Under the pieces are notes generated by a model. The model was not told the DNA's origin and made no database searches. It saw only the letters and a program-made list of their open reading frames with translations. Positions 7,046 to 14,031 of a stretch of 14,105 nucleotides of DNA are shown here, in pieces (within the stretch, counting starts at the first letter, position 1; the number at the start of each line of letters is the position of its first letter). The translations under genes were made by a program, and so were the position numbers. Source of the stretch: Candidatus Stahliibacteriota bacterium (GTDB lineage: Bacteria; Hydrothermota; Tepidihabitantia; SM23-42); the NCBI GenBank assembly GCA_004376785.1, contig SOIY01000336.1, positions 1 to 14,105 on the forward strand, written 5' to 3'.

Positions 7046-7827
7046 CTACAGAAACCATAATTGCAATGAAAAAGAAGCAGGAGAAGATTGTCTGCCTTAC
7101 TGCGTATGATTATCCATGTGCTCGAATTCTTGATGAATCAGGGATTGACATTATTCTGGTTGGGGATTCTGCTGCCAATGTATTTGCTGGAGAAAAGTAT
7201 ACGTTACCGATTACTATGGAAGAAATGCTGTATCATGCTAAGGTTGTTAGCCGCGCAGTAGAGAATGGACTTGTGATTGCTGATATGCCGTTTTTATCAT
7301 ATCAAACTTCAATACGTGATGCGATTTACAATGCAGGTAGATTTTTAAAGGTGGGTGCATGCGGTGTAAAACTTGAGGGAGGGGCTCCAATTGTAGAAAC
7401 AATAAAACGCCTTGTAGATTTGGGGATTCCCGTGATGGGACATATCGGATTGACTCCACAGTCAATCCACAAATTTGGAGGTTATAAATTACAGGGTAAA
7501 ACAGAGGAAGAGGGGGCAAGACTTATTAAGGATGCGGAACTGCTTGAATCTGCAGGTTGCTTTTCACTGGTTCTTGAAAAGATTCCATCCCGACTCGCAA
7601 AGAAGATTACCGAGGCTATTTCAATACCAACGATTGGTATTGGTGCTGGTTCAGACTGTGATGGTCAAATACTGGTTTTACATGATATACTCGGACTCTT
7701 TGAGAATTTCACCCCCAAATTTGTAAAAAAATACGCGCATATTGGCGATGAAATTCGCAGGGCAGTCCACCAATTTAAAGATGAAGTAAAAAAAGGGATT
7801 TACCCTGATGAAAAACATTCGTTTTGA
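7039..7827 (+). CDS. panB: 3-methyl-2-oxobutanoate hydroxymethyltransferase
   Basis: PanB adds a hydroxymethyl group from 5,10-methylenetetrahydrofolate to 2-oxoisovalerate, the first committed step to pantothenate and CoA. The 262-residue length is typical. Magnesium ligands and catalytic residues are all in place: Asp43 (VGDS), Asp82 (ADMPF), Glu113 (KLEGG) and the base Glu180 (VLEKIP). The motifs GHIGLTPQSIHKFGGYKLQGK (134-154) and IGIGAGSDCDGQ (199-210) are also clear. The ATG overlaps the kinase stop by 7 bp with no good Shine-Dalgarno, so it is probably translated by coupling. No panC or panD gene is in the window. Confidence 0.96.
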   Translation: MVTTETIIAMKKKQEKIVCLTAYDYPCARILDESGIDIILVGDSAANVFAGEKYTLPITMEEMLYHAKVVSRAVENGLVIADMPFLSYQTSIRDAIYNAGRFLKVGACGVKLEGGAPIVETIKRLVDLGIPVMGHIGLTPQSIHKFGGYKLQGKTEEEGARLIKDAELLESAGCFSLVLEKIPSRLAKKITEAISIPTIGIGAGSDCDGQILVLHDILGLFENFTPKFVKKYAHIGDEIRRAVHQFKDEVKKGIYPDEKHSF

Positions 7828-7879
7828 GTTTAGAAAATTGCTTTTTAGATTTTCTTAGATCCCTGCACAAATTCTATCG

Positions 7880-7934
7880 TTTATGAAGAAAAAATAGGTG
7901 TTAATATAAAATAATGAGAAGATCTTTAATTTAA
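7880..7934 (+). promoter_or_regulatory. Possible promoter plus 6-codon leaderless upstream ORF (MRRSLI)
   Basis: A weak -35 (TTTATG, 7880-7885), 16 bp and TAATAT (7902-7907) precede an ATG at 7914 by 6 bp. That ATG opens a 6-codon ORF, MRRSLI, whose TAA (7932-7934) ends 2 bp before the exchanger ATG. The exchanger has no Shine-Dalgarno, so reinitiation from the short ORF would explain its translation. The -35 matches only half of the consensus, so this is tentative. The rest of the 7828-7936 gap holds only an AT-rich imperfect hairpin at 7832-7855. Confidence 0.3.
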
Positions 7935-7936
7935 TT

Positions 7937-8884
7937 ATGTTGCCTACATTTATCTGGTTTATAATATTTGTAGTAAGTTTATTCGTATTGGTGAGGGCTT
8001 CGGGTTATTTTACAGAGTCTGCCGAGAAAATTGGATTGTATTTTGGCCTTCCTGATTTTATTGTGGGTGTTACAATTGTAGCAATAGGAACTTCATTACC
8101 AGAAATTATTTCGTCAATCTTTGCTGTCTTAAGAAATTCTTCGGAAATAGTGATTGGGAATGTGCTTGGGTCGAATATCACAAACATATTTCTTGTTGTT
8201 GGTCTTGCGGCTATAGTCGGTCGAAAATTAAAGATTAATTATGAGTTGATTCATATAGATCTTCCTTTATTAATGGGTTCGGCTCTTTTTTTGACCGTTA
8301 CTATCTGGGATGGTGCGTTTACATTACCTGAAGCGATTTTGTGTCTTGCAGGTGCCGTTGTTTATTTTTTTCACGCTGTATCAACTAAAAAGAAACGTGC
8401 AGGTATTATAACTAATCAAGGGTTGAAGACAAGAAAAATTGAATGGAAGACTGTAATTATTATGTTCATAAGTGCCTTTTTTATCTTTCTGGGAGGAAGA
8501 TATACTATTGAATCCGTTATTAAACTGTCAGGGGTATTGAATATTGGTAAAGAGATAATAGCGGCAAGTGCTATTGCTCTGGGAACTTCGTTACCTGAAT
8601 TGGTCGTAACTATCATTGCGGCAAGGAGAGGAAGACCTGAAATTGCCATAGGAAATGTATTGGGTTCAAATATATTTAATGCCCTTGCTGTAATGGGAAT
8701 ACCTGCCTTAATAGGGAATCTAACCATCCCACAAAATATACTTACATTTGTTTTGCCCATGATGTTGATTGCATCATTACTATTCTTCTTTATGAGCCAG
8801 GACAAAGAGATTACAAGCTGGGAAGGTTGGTTACTTTTAATTTTTTATGCCTTCTTTATTATGAAGTTATTAAAGCTGTGTTAA
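7937..8884 (+). CDS. Calcium/sodium antiporter, CaCA family (YrbG-like)
   Basis: A 315-residue integral membrane exchanger with about ten hydrophobic segments in two homologous halves. Each half carries the alpha-repeat that forms the ion site: GTSLPEIISS (51-60) with GNVLGSNITN (74-83) in the first half, and GTSLPELVVT (216-225) with GNVLGSNIFN (239-248) in the second. The conserved Glu56 and Glu221 should bind the cation. It is predicted to exchange Na+ or H+ for Ca2+ across the inner membrane. A basic linker near 151-170 separates the halves. The chosen ATG gives the usual N-terminal helix; there is no Shine-Dalgarno. It stands between panB and queF with no overlap, so it is probably its own unit. 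Confidence 0.93.
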   Translation: MLPTFIWFIIFVVSLFVLVRASGYFTESAEKIGLYFGLPDFIVGVTIVAIGTSLPEIISSIFAVLRNSSEIVIGNVLGSNITNIFLVVGLAAIVGRKLKINYELIHIDLPLLMGSALFLTVTIWDGAFTLPEAILCLAGAVVYFFHAVSTKKKRAGIITNQGLKTRKIEWKTVIIMFISAFFIFLGGRYTIESVIKLSGVLNIGKEIIAASAIALGTSLPELVVTIIAARRGRPEIAIGNVLGSNIFNALAVMGIPALIGNLTIPQNILTFVLPMMLIASLLFFFMSQDKEITSWEGWLLLIFYAFFIMKLLKLC

Positions 8885-8893
8885 TTTGACGGG

Positions 8894-8956
8894 ATGGAGA
8901 ATAAAAACATTGAAATAGTCATACGAGATGCTGAAATGGATGTCAAAGCAAATTGA
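8894..8956 (+). CDS. Possible 20-codon small ORF, or remnant
   Basis: An ATG at 8894 opens a 20-codon frame, MENKNIEIVIRDAEMDVKAN, closed by a TGA that lies inside the queF -35 box. The peptide faintly resembles the first strand and helix of GNAT acetyltransferases (IVIRDAEMD...), so it may be a fragment of a lost gene. There is no Shine-Dalgarno and no -10 box at leaderless distance, so expression is doubtful. Confidence 0.2.
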   Translation: MENKNIEIVIRDAEMDVKAN

Positions 8957-8980
8957 CATTTCCTTCAAATTCCATATAAT
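8953..8980 (+). promoter_or_regulatory. Leaderless-type promoter of queF
   Basis: TTGACA (8953-8958), a 16-bp spacer and a perfect TATAAT (8975-8980) lie 5 bp before the ATG at 8986. Both hexamers match the consensus fully. No ribosome-binding site fits between the -10 box and the ATG. The downstream sequence shows no preQ1 riboswitch, since there is no room for a leader. Confidence 0.88.
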
Positions 8981-8985
8981 CTGTT

Positions 8986-9387
8986 ATGATGAAATATACT
9001 AAGAAACATGCAATATCGGGCTTAAGAGAAAAGATGCCGAAATTAGAGGTTTTGCCAAATCAATTTAAGAACTATAAAATAACGATTGTGATTCCTGAAT
9101 ACACTTCATTATGCCCGCGTACTGGTTTGCCTGACGATGGGACAATTACCATTGAATATGAACCGGATAATTATTTTGTGGAGTTGAAATCATTAAAATA
9201 TTATATTCTAGCATATCGTAATCTTGGAATATTTTATGAAAATGCGGTCAATCGTATTTTAAAAGATTTTGTTAAAGCGGTAAAACCACAATGGGCGATT
9301 GTTCGAGGTGAATTCAATCCGCGCGGTGGGATTAAATCGATTGTTGAAGCAAAGTTCAGTACAGTTCACCCCGTTAGAAAGTCATAG
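8986..9387 (+). CDS. queF: NADPH-dependent preQ0 reductase (7-cyano-7-deazaguanine reductase)
   Basis: QueF reduces the nitrile preQ0 to preQ1 in queuosine biosynthesis. The 133-residue protein is of the short, single-domain type. YTSLCPRTGLPD (39-50) holds the nucleophile Cys43 and Asp50, and the NADPH-binding QueF motif ELKSLKYY is at 66-73. RNLGIFYENAVNRILKDF (78-95) keeps Glu85, but the residue before it is Tyr84, where Bacillus subtilis QueF has His96 (FHE). NPRGGI (111-116) is conserved. The last residues, about STVHPVRKS, are encoded by an inverted-repeat element inserted at the gene end and are probably not ancestral. Two ATGs occur (8986, 8989); the first is at the spacing seen at the other leaderless genes. 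No queC, queD or queE gene is nearby. Confidence 0.93.
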   Translation: MMKYTKKHAISGLREKMPKLEVLPNQFKNYKITIVIPEYTSLCPRTGLPDDGTITIEYEPDNYFVELKSLKYYILAYRNLGIFYENAVNRILKDFVKAVKPQWAIVRGEFNPRGGIKSIVEAKFSTVHPVRKS

Positions 9388-9499
9388 TAGAATATTAAAA
9401 TCCGGTCTCGATTTGTGGGACCAAATATTTCTAACAAGTTTTGCTGTTATATTTACTGACGCTCCATTGGAGGCCAAAGGTCGATTTTTCTAACGGGGT
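9368..9499. repeat. 132-bp MITE-like inverted-repeat element overlapping the queF 3' end
   Basis: Perfect 13-bp inverted arms, ACCCCGTTAGAAA at 9368-9380 and TTTCTAACGGGGT at 9487-9499, enclose about 106 bp. Inside are smaller hairpins: GGTC/GACC around 9403-9421 and CTCCATTGGAG near 9462-9472. The left arm supplies the last codons and stop of queF. No convincing target-site duplication is visible. It shares the core CCCCGTTA with the element at 13318-13424, so both may belong to one family. It could be a non-autonomous mobile element, a transcription-terminating hairpin, or both. It carries no transposase. Confidence 0.7.
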
Positions 9500-9527
9500 A
9501 AAGTCCAACCTCGGCAGTATATAGACA

Positions 9528-9555
9528 TTGACAAACATAATAGATTAGATATAAT
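9528..9555 (+). promoter_or_regulatory. Leaderless-type promoter of the TPR-dksA-lspA unit
   Basis: TTGACA (9528-9533), a 16-bp spacer and TATAAT (9550-9555) lie 5 bp before the ATG at 9561. Both boxes are perfect. It starts 28 bp after the right arm of the inverted-repeat element. Confidence 0.88.
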
Positions 9556-9560
9556 AGCGC

Positions 9561-10265
9561 ATGGATCTGGAGACAAAGAAGATTTACGCTGAAGCGCTCG
9601 AAATGTATGAAAAGGGAGATACCAAAAAGTCGATAGAGAGATTAATAAAAATTATTAACCTTTATCCTGATTACCCTGATGTTCATAATGCCCTTGGTTT
9701 TGCATATTCACTTGCTGGAAATTATGAAGCGGCGATAGATAGTTTTAAAAAAGCGACAGAGTTAAACCCTGAATATATTGAGGCATATGTGAATATGGCA
9801 ATAATATACAATGAACAGTGCCAGTTTGAGGAGGCAATTATGGCGTTTGAGAAAGCTGCAAGTCTTGAGACAAGAATAAAGGGGTTCTCACCTCAACTGA
9901 AGGCGCAACTTGCTAACACCTATACACAATTGGGTGATACTTATTATGAGTTGCAAGATTATCAAAAGGCGAAGGAGGAATACCAAAGGGCAGTGAATCT
10001 TGGTCCTACTTTTATTGATAAAAAACTAAAATTGGCAAAGGCACACCTTCAATTATCCGAATACAAGAATGCCGAAGAATTGCTCTTTGATATTTTAAAA
10101 CGAAACGGAAAATATCTAATAGCAAAGACTATTTTAGGTCTTTGTTATTATCGACAGCAGAAATTTGTTGATGCCAAAAAACAGTGGCAGGAAGTTTTGG
10201 AAATTGATCCAGTTAATATCAAGGCGAAATCGTATTTAAATATGTTGAAGGAGAAAATAAAATGA
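9561..10265 (+). CDS. Tetratricopeptide repeat protein
   Basis: A 234-residue soluble protein made of about six TPR units from end to end. Clear ones are at about 7-37, 40-73 (VHNALGFAYSLAGNYEAAIDSFKKATELNP), 74-105, 116-150 (NTYTQLGDTYYELQDYQKAKEEYQRAVNLGP), 153-183 and 187-220. There is no signal peptide or catalytic domain, so it should be a cytosolic scaffold for protein-protein contacts; the partner is unknown. Its promoter gives a leaderless mRNA. The stop overlaps the next ATG as ATGA, so the DksA-like protein is translationally coupled to it. Confidence 0.88.
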   Translation: MDLETKKIYAEALEMYEKGDTKKSIERLIKIINLYPDYPDVHNALGFAYSLAGNYEAAIDSFKKATELNPEYIEAYVNMAIIYNEQCQFEEAIMAFEKAASLETRIKGFSPQLKAQLANTYTQLGDTYYELQDYQKAKEEYQRAVNLGPTFIDKKLKLAKAHLQLSEYKNAEELLFDILKRNGKYLIAKTILGLCYYRQQKFVDAKKQWQEVLEIDPVNIKAKSYLNMLKEKIK

Positions 10266-10639
10266 CAAAAAGAATGAAGAGGTTAGAACTAAAGCAGTTT
10301 GGAAAAAGGTTGATTGAGGAAAGGAAAAAACTTCTAAAAGAACTAGAGTACGAAGGTGAGCAAATAGCAAAAACACAGGTTGAAACGTCTGGTGATCTTT
10401 CTGCCTATTCCAATCATATGGCAGATCAGGGTACTGAGACAGAAAGGCGGGAAGTAACTTCTCAAATTCTTTCATCGCGCAGTGAAGCACTTTCTGAGAT
10501 AGATCTGGCTTTGCGAAAAATCAATCAAGATAAGTATGGATTTTGCGAAAATTGTAATAAAGCAATAGGTAAAAGACGACTAAAGTTTTTACCTCAGGCA
10601 AGATTGTGTATTAAATGCTCCAAGGAATTGAAGAGATAA
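10262..10639 (+). CDS. DksA/TraR-family C4 zinc-finger protein
   Basis: A 125-residue protein with a long N-terminal helical hairpin (about 5-90) and a C-terminal zinc finger with Cys95, Cys98, Cys116 and Cys119 (CX2C-X17-CX2C). Family members enter the RNA polymerase secondary channel and adjust initiation, often with ppGpp. The coiled-coil tip of E. coli DksA carries a DxxDxA motif; here the matching area near 50-62 reads NHMADQGTETERR, so activity like that of DksA is not assured. It has a good Shine-Dalgarno, AAGGAG at 10248-10253, and overlaps the TPR gene by 4 bp. The lspA neighbour is common for such genes. Confidence 0.9.
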   Translation: MTKRMKRLELKQFGKRLIEERKKLLKELEYEGEQIAKTQVETSGDLSAYSNHMADQGTETERREVTSQILSSRSEALSEIDLALRKINQDKYGFCENCNKAIGKRRLKFLPQARLCIKCSKELKR

Positions 10640-10665
10640 CTGTACAGTAACCATCATTTAATTCA

Positions 10666-11154
10666 ATGATTTTCAAAAGGCATATAAAACTTCTTGTAAT
10701 ATTTATTATAGGAACGTTTTTAATTGATCAAATCTCAAAGATATTAATAGTAAATTTCTTAACACCACTTGATCCTCCTGTTGTGAATGTAATAAGTTCC
10801 TTGTTGCGTTTTAAACTTACATATAACCCCTATGGTGTTTTCAGTATTTCACTCGGACCAAATATTTTGTACTATATTTTTTCGATTATTGGTATCTTCA
10901 TTTTGATTTATATCGGTTTATCGCTGAAGGATAAAACAAGCGTAGTAGTATTCGGTATTATTATTGGTGGAGCACTTGGCAACATTTTTGACCGTCTAAG
11001 GTTAGATTATGTAATAGATTTTATAGATATGGGAATAGGTAATTTACGTTGGTTTACGTATAATTTTGCAGACGCATGTATTACGGTAGGAGCAATATTT
11101 CTCCTCATGCGAGGACTATTTAGCAAGAAGAAGAAAGACACGGAAACGACATAA
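10666..11154 (+). CDS. lspA: Lipoprotein signal peptidase (signal peptidase II)
   Basis: LspA cleaves the signal peptide of diacylated prolipoproteins in the inner membrane. The 162-residue protein has four hydrophobic segments (about 7-25, 67-86, 93-106, 136-151). The catalytic aspartates are Asp109 in GNIFDR (105-110) and Asp136 in NFAD (133-136). DQISK (21-25) and VIDFID (116-121) are also conserved. The usual NxGxxF motif is NPYGVF (54-59), with the glycine one place later. It starts 26 bp after dksA with no Shine-Dalgarno. The lytic transglycosylase next door has a lipobox and is a natural substrate. The C terminus is basic. Confidence 0.95.
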   Translation: MIFKRHIKLLVIFIIGTFLIDQISKILIVNFLTPLDPPVVNVISSLLRFKLTYNPYGVFSISLGPNILYYIFSIIGIFILIYIGLSLKDKTSVVVFGIIIGGALGNIFDRLRLDYVIDFIDMGIGNLRWFTYNFADACITVGAIFLLMRGLFSKKKKDTETT

Positions 11155-11170
11155 AATTTTGTATAAAATT
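11155..11170. terminator. AT-only inverted repeat between convergent genes
   Basis: AATTTT (11155-11160), GTAT and AAAATT (11165-11170) form a perfect 6-bp AT stem in the 15-bp gap between the convergent lspA and lytic transglycosylase genes. With no GC pairs it would be a weak bidirectional terminator at best. Confidence 0.25.
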
Positions 11171-13269
11171 CACATTCCAAGCAGCTTTTTATATATTATC
11201 CTACGGTTCAATATAGACTTCACATAATTTCTTGTCTCATTGTAGGGAATTAACTCGATAAATTCGTCAATCTCGTAATTGGGATCTTGTTTTATCCATT
11301 TTTTCGCACGCACTGGCCCGGCATTGTACCCGGCCAGGGATAATGGTACGGAATTGAAATCATTTAATAGTTTTGAAAAATAATAACAGCCAAATCTAAT
11401 AGATACTTTTGGATCGTCAAGTGAATAGGATTGAACATCTAAGTCGCTCGCAATGGTTTTTGCCGTTGGTGGTATGATTTGCATTAATCCTTTTGCATTG
11501 GCTGGAGATAATGCCTCTGGGTCGAACAGACTTTCCTGCCAGATCATTGCGAGACATAAACTCAATTCAATCTGCTGGTCTGTAATACTAAATGCATAGC
11601 GTATCGGATACATCAATTTAAATAAATCAATGGGCATTTTCTCTATGCTATTTTTCTTTGCTAACTTTTTTAATCTTAAGCCATAGATGATGGATTGTCT
11701 ATCTGCGCCATACTGTGCACAGAGTTTGCTCAGGTAGAGAAGGTCTTGAGGACTCTTATCCTCAATTATGCCCAGTTCTTTTATTGCGTAATCTACTTCA
11801 TTTAAGTTAAAATATCTTATTGCGTTTTTAAGATGCAATGAATCATCATGACCGAATGAAATCAAACTGTCTCCCAATTGTCTTACCCAAATCTCCAGGG
11901 AAGTGGCATCAAAAACAATTTGTTCATTGTTTCTGACAAGTGTATAATATGATAGAGGGTATGTGCTCAAAAGATAATCCTTTAGGCCTTCAGTCGGTTT
12001 ACCCAATCTCTCTCCAATTCTTGTTCGCCAGTAAACAAACTCAGGTTCATTACTTGCCATTAAGATTGTATCTGCTTTATTTAATTTACCAACCCGAAAT
12101 AATTGCATTGCTGCTCTAAACTTTGTATTCTTTTCGTTAATCTTTAAGAATGTTTCCACTGCTTTTAAAGTATCACCAATATCTTCCAGCAGAAATGCCT
12201 TACGTTTATACCCGCGTTTTGCGTATTTTGAATCTTTGTAGAATGTATATAATGAGTCATACACTACTATTGCCCTGCTGAATAAATTTAGATTTTCATA
12301 AATCCTTCCGCGGTAATAGTATGCTGCTGACCAATTGCTGCGTGAAAAATATTTCAGGGATTCAGAATAATTCTTTTTGCTATAGTAGATTCTACCCATA
12401 TAGTAATTAACCGCATTATCAGAAGTCGATTTTTTGAAGTGTTTGATAGCATTGCTGTAATCACCATGGTAATAATACACCTTACCGAGTGATTTGCGGT
12501 CTGATTTGGTTTTTGGTTTTATCAAGTGCAAGGAATAGTATGCACCTTCAGACTCTGGATATTTTTTTACTAACTTCCACGCGGTCTTTTTTATATTTTT
12601 TTTATCTTTTCTGCTTTCATATATCTTAAGCAATATATATTCTTTTAAATGCGGTTCTTTTAATTTTTTAACCTCTTTTTGGACCATGCTGAAATCTTCA
12701 AAATTTAGAAAAATATTAAATAAGAGCTCTTGATAATTTGAATAGAGATAAGTACTGACTGTATCAATGGTTATCAACATCTCCAGGGCGTTTTCAAAAT
12801 CATTCAAATTTTGGTAGACTTTTGCCAAATATATTACTCTATAATCTTCTGGCTGTGCGGGCTTTGATAAAAATTCTATTGCCTGAGTATATTCATTGAG
12901 ATGGTAATAGGCGATTCCTTTTAACAAATCATCTGTGGTTCTTTCGACAAGCATATCCCATCTTTTTGTTTTTAGTAAGATGATATTGGTTTCATACTGG
13001 GTTAAATCTACTGACCAGTTAATACTATCCAACAAAGCTGCAGCACGTTCGTGTTCACGTTGATCAATATAGATTTTGGTTAGGATTTTAGACCGCTCAT
13101 ACATATATTTCATGTTTGTTACAGAATCATTCAACAAATTATATGCATAAATGGGATTATTTTTGTAATTGCGCAGTGCCTCTTTTAAAAAATCAGGTTC
13201 AGATACCTTGTTTAATCCGGGTCTTGGACATGAGATGATTAGGAATATTACAAAAAATATCCGCTTCAT
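11170..13269 (-). CDS. Lipoprotein lytic murein transglycosylase with TPR-like repeats
   Basis: A 699-residue envelope protein. Residues 1-14 form a lipoprotein signal (MKRIFFVIFLIISC) with the lipobox IISC, so Cys14 should be acylated after LspA cleavage. Residues about 25-540 are helical repeats of TPR/Sel1 style with many YYxGRIY and Y-rich helices, as in the doughnut domain of Slt70. The C-terminal SLT domain (about 560-695) has the catalytic Glu579 in WQESLFDPEALS, then AKGLMQIIPPTA, LSLAGYNAGP and NETRNYV. It should cut glycan strands of peptidoglycan, making 1,6-anhydro ends, during growth or for machine assembly. Its promoter gives a leaderless mRNA. It converges on lspA with a 15-bp gap. 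Confidence 0.92.
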   Translation of the reverse strand: MKRIFFVIFLIISCPRPGLNKVSEPDFLKEALRNYKNNPIYAYNLLNDSVTNMKYMYERSKILTKIYIDQREHERAAALLDSINWSVDLTQYETNIILLKTKRWDMLVERTTDDLLKGIAYYHLNEYTQAIEFLSKPAQPEDYRVIYLAKVYQNLNDFENALEMLITIDTVSTYLYSNYQELLFNIFLNFEDFSMVQKEVKKLKEPHLKEYILLKIYESRKDKKNIKKTAWKLVKKYPESEGAYYSLHLIKPKTKSDRKSLGKVYYYHGDYSNAIKHFKKSTSDNAVNYYMGRIYYSKKNYSESLKYFSRSNWSAAYYYRGRIYENLNLFSRAIVVYDSLYTFYKDSKYAKRGYKRKAFLLEDIGDTLKAVETFLKINEKNTKFRAAMQLFRVGKLNKADTILMASNEPEFVYWRTRIGERLGKPTEGLKDYLLSTYPLSYYTLVRNNEQIVFDATSLEIWVRQLGDSLISFGHDDSLHLKNAIRYFNLNEVDYAIKELGIIEDKSPQDLLYLSKLCAQYGADRQSIIYGLRLKKLAKKNSIEKMPIDLFKLMYPIRYAFSITDQQIELSLCLAMIWQESLFDPEALSPANAKGLMQIIPPTAKTIASDLDVQSYSLDDPKVSIRFGCYYFSKLLNDFNSVPLSLAGYNAGPVRAKKWIKQDPNYEIDEFIELIPYNETRNYVKSILNRRIIYKKLLGM

Positions 13270-13276
13270 ATATTAC

Positions 13277-13304
13277 ATTTTAGTCAGAAATAAAAATTCG
13301 TCAA
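13277..13304 (-). promoter_or_regulatory. Leaderless-type promoter of the lytic transglycosylase
   Basis: On the minus strand TTGACG (13299-13304), a 16-bp spacer and TAAAAT (13277-13282) lie 7 bp before the ATG at 13269. No Shine-Dalgarno is present. The -35 begins 13 bp after the 107-bp inverted-repeat element. Confidence 0.78.
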
Positions 13305-13317
13305 GAGGGGATTAAAT

Positions 13318-13424
13318 GCAGTATCGTTCGCCTAAGGCGAACTCGCCCCGTTAAATAATATTTTAGTGAACAAATAATTTTATCTCTATGCATGTATTTA
13401 ACGGGGCGAGCGTAGCGATACTGC
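13318..13424. repeat. 107-bp nested inverted-repeat element between ndk and the transglycosylase
   Basis: The outer arms GCAGTATCG (13318-13326) and CGATACTGC (13416-13424) pair perfectly. The inner arms of 16 bp, at 13342-13357 and 13395-13410 (CTCGCCCCGTTAAATA and its complement), also pair perfectly around a 37-bp AT-rich centre. Between outer and inner arms the left side holds a small palindrome, TTCGCC-TAA-GGCGAA (13327-13341), while the right side has only CGTAG. It begins 10 bp after the ndk stop, so on ndk mRNA it would fold into a strong 3' hairpin and may stop transcription. The core CCCCGTTA matches the queF element. Confidence 0.75.
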
Positions 13425-13434
13425 CTGTATATCG

Positions 13435-13854
13435 TTAGTATTCGAACAGTTCTTTCTCGTTAAAGAAAAATTTTATCTCTCTTTCCGGATCTTCATCTGG
13501 TGCAGAGGCGTGAACAACATTCTCGCCTACAGACGTTCCATAGAGATTTCTGACAGTACCCTGACCTGCTTTTTTGGGATCTGTAGCACCAACGACTTCG
13601 CGTAGTTTCTTGGGTCCTTCAGGATGTTCGAGACAGCAGGCAACAATCGGACCGGATGATATAAAGTCGACAAGCCAGTCATAAAAATCTTTTCCTTTAT
13701 GGATTGCGTAGAATTTTCCACCCTGTTCTCTGGTGAGCCATACCATTTTCATGCCAGGCATTTTAAATCCGGCATCAAGGATTTGTTTCAAAATATTGCC
13801 GATCAAATTTCTCTTCACGGCATCGGGTTTAATGATTAATAATGTTCTATTCAT
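13435..13854 (-). CDS. ndk: Nucleoside diphosphate kinase
   Basis: Ndk balances nucleoside triphosphates by transferring the gamma phosphate through a phosphohistidine. The 139-residue length is typical. It begins RTLLIIKPDAVKR (3-15), continues with GPIVACCLEHPEG (68-80) and VVGATDPKKAGQGTVRNLYG (87-106), and has the active-site His115 in ENVVHASAPDED (111-122). Most family members read NxxHGSDS; here GSD is ASA, keeping the serine but not the following aspartate. The C terminus EIKFFFNEKELFEY is normal. It has its own leaderless promoter and is followed by a long inverted repeat. It joins the nucleotide theme of pnp and the deoxynucleoside kinase, though it is not in an operon with them. 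Confidence 0.96.
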   Translation of the reverse strand: MNRTLLIIKPDAVKRNLIGNILKQILDAGFKMPGMKMVWLTREQGGKFYAIHKGKDFYDWLVDFISSGPIVACCLEHPEGPKKLREVVGATDPKKAGQGTVRNLYGTSVGENVVHASAPDEDPEREIKFFFNEKELFEY

Positions 13855-13861
13855 GGTTGTG

Positions 13862-13889
13862 AGTATATATAAATTTAAAAATTTGTCAA
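13862..13889 (-). promoter_or_regulatory. Leaderless-type promoter of ndk
   Basis: On the minus strand TTGACA (13884-13889), a 16-bp AT-only spacer and TATACT (13862-13867) lie 7 bp before the ATG at 13854. There is no Shine-Dalgarno. Confidence 0.85.
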
Positions 13890-13920
13890 CCGATACACAG
13901 CAAGAAATTGAATACCTTAG

Positions 13921-13953
13921 ACGATAATGGTTTGCAATTAATCGTTACAAACC
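13921..13953. other. Interleaved inverted repeats, pseudoknot-like
   Basis: ACGAT (13921-13925) pairs with ATCGT (13941-13945), while GGTTTG (13929-13934) pairs with CAAACC (13948-13953). The two stems interleave in the order of an H-type pseudoknot. The stems are short, so chance is possible. The area from 13890 to 14065 otherwise holds no gene that I can support. Confidence 0.25.
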
Positions 13954-14031
13954 TCAAGGAATATTTCAACTTACTTAGTCTCATTGGCGGACACGCATAG
14001 GTAGACCAAAAAAACTGCTACTAATAAGATA

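Noticed and set aside
7832..7855. Terminator after panB (AGAAAAT ... ATTTTCT)
   Set aside because: Stem is nearly all AT with a 10-base loop and no clear T tract; not strong enough to call.
8416..8805. Long minus-strand frame inside the cation exchanger
   Set aside because: Shadow of the exchanger gene, with no domain or start signal of its own.
8981..8986. preQ1 riboswitch before queF
   Set aside because: Only 5 bp separate the -10 box from the ATG, leaving no leader for an aptamer.
9299..9493. Plus-strand frame across the queF end and the inverted-repeat element
   Set aside because: It exists only because the element lacks stops in that frame; no start signal and no family resemblance.
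13733..13927. Plus-strand frame opposite ndk and its promoter
   Set aside because: Antisense to the ndk 5' end; no promoter or Shine-Dalgarno.
13930..14030. Possible tRNA or transposase remnant (minus-strand frame ending near 13980)
   Set aside because: No cloverleaf or T-loop could be drawn, and the short translated pieces do not support any transposase by eye.
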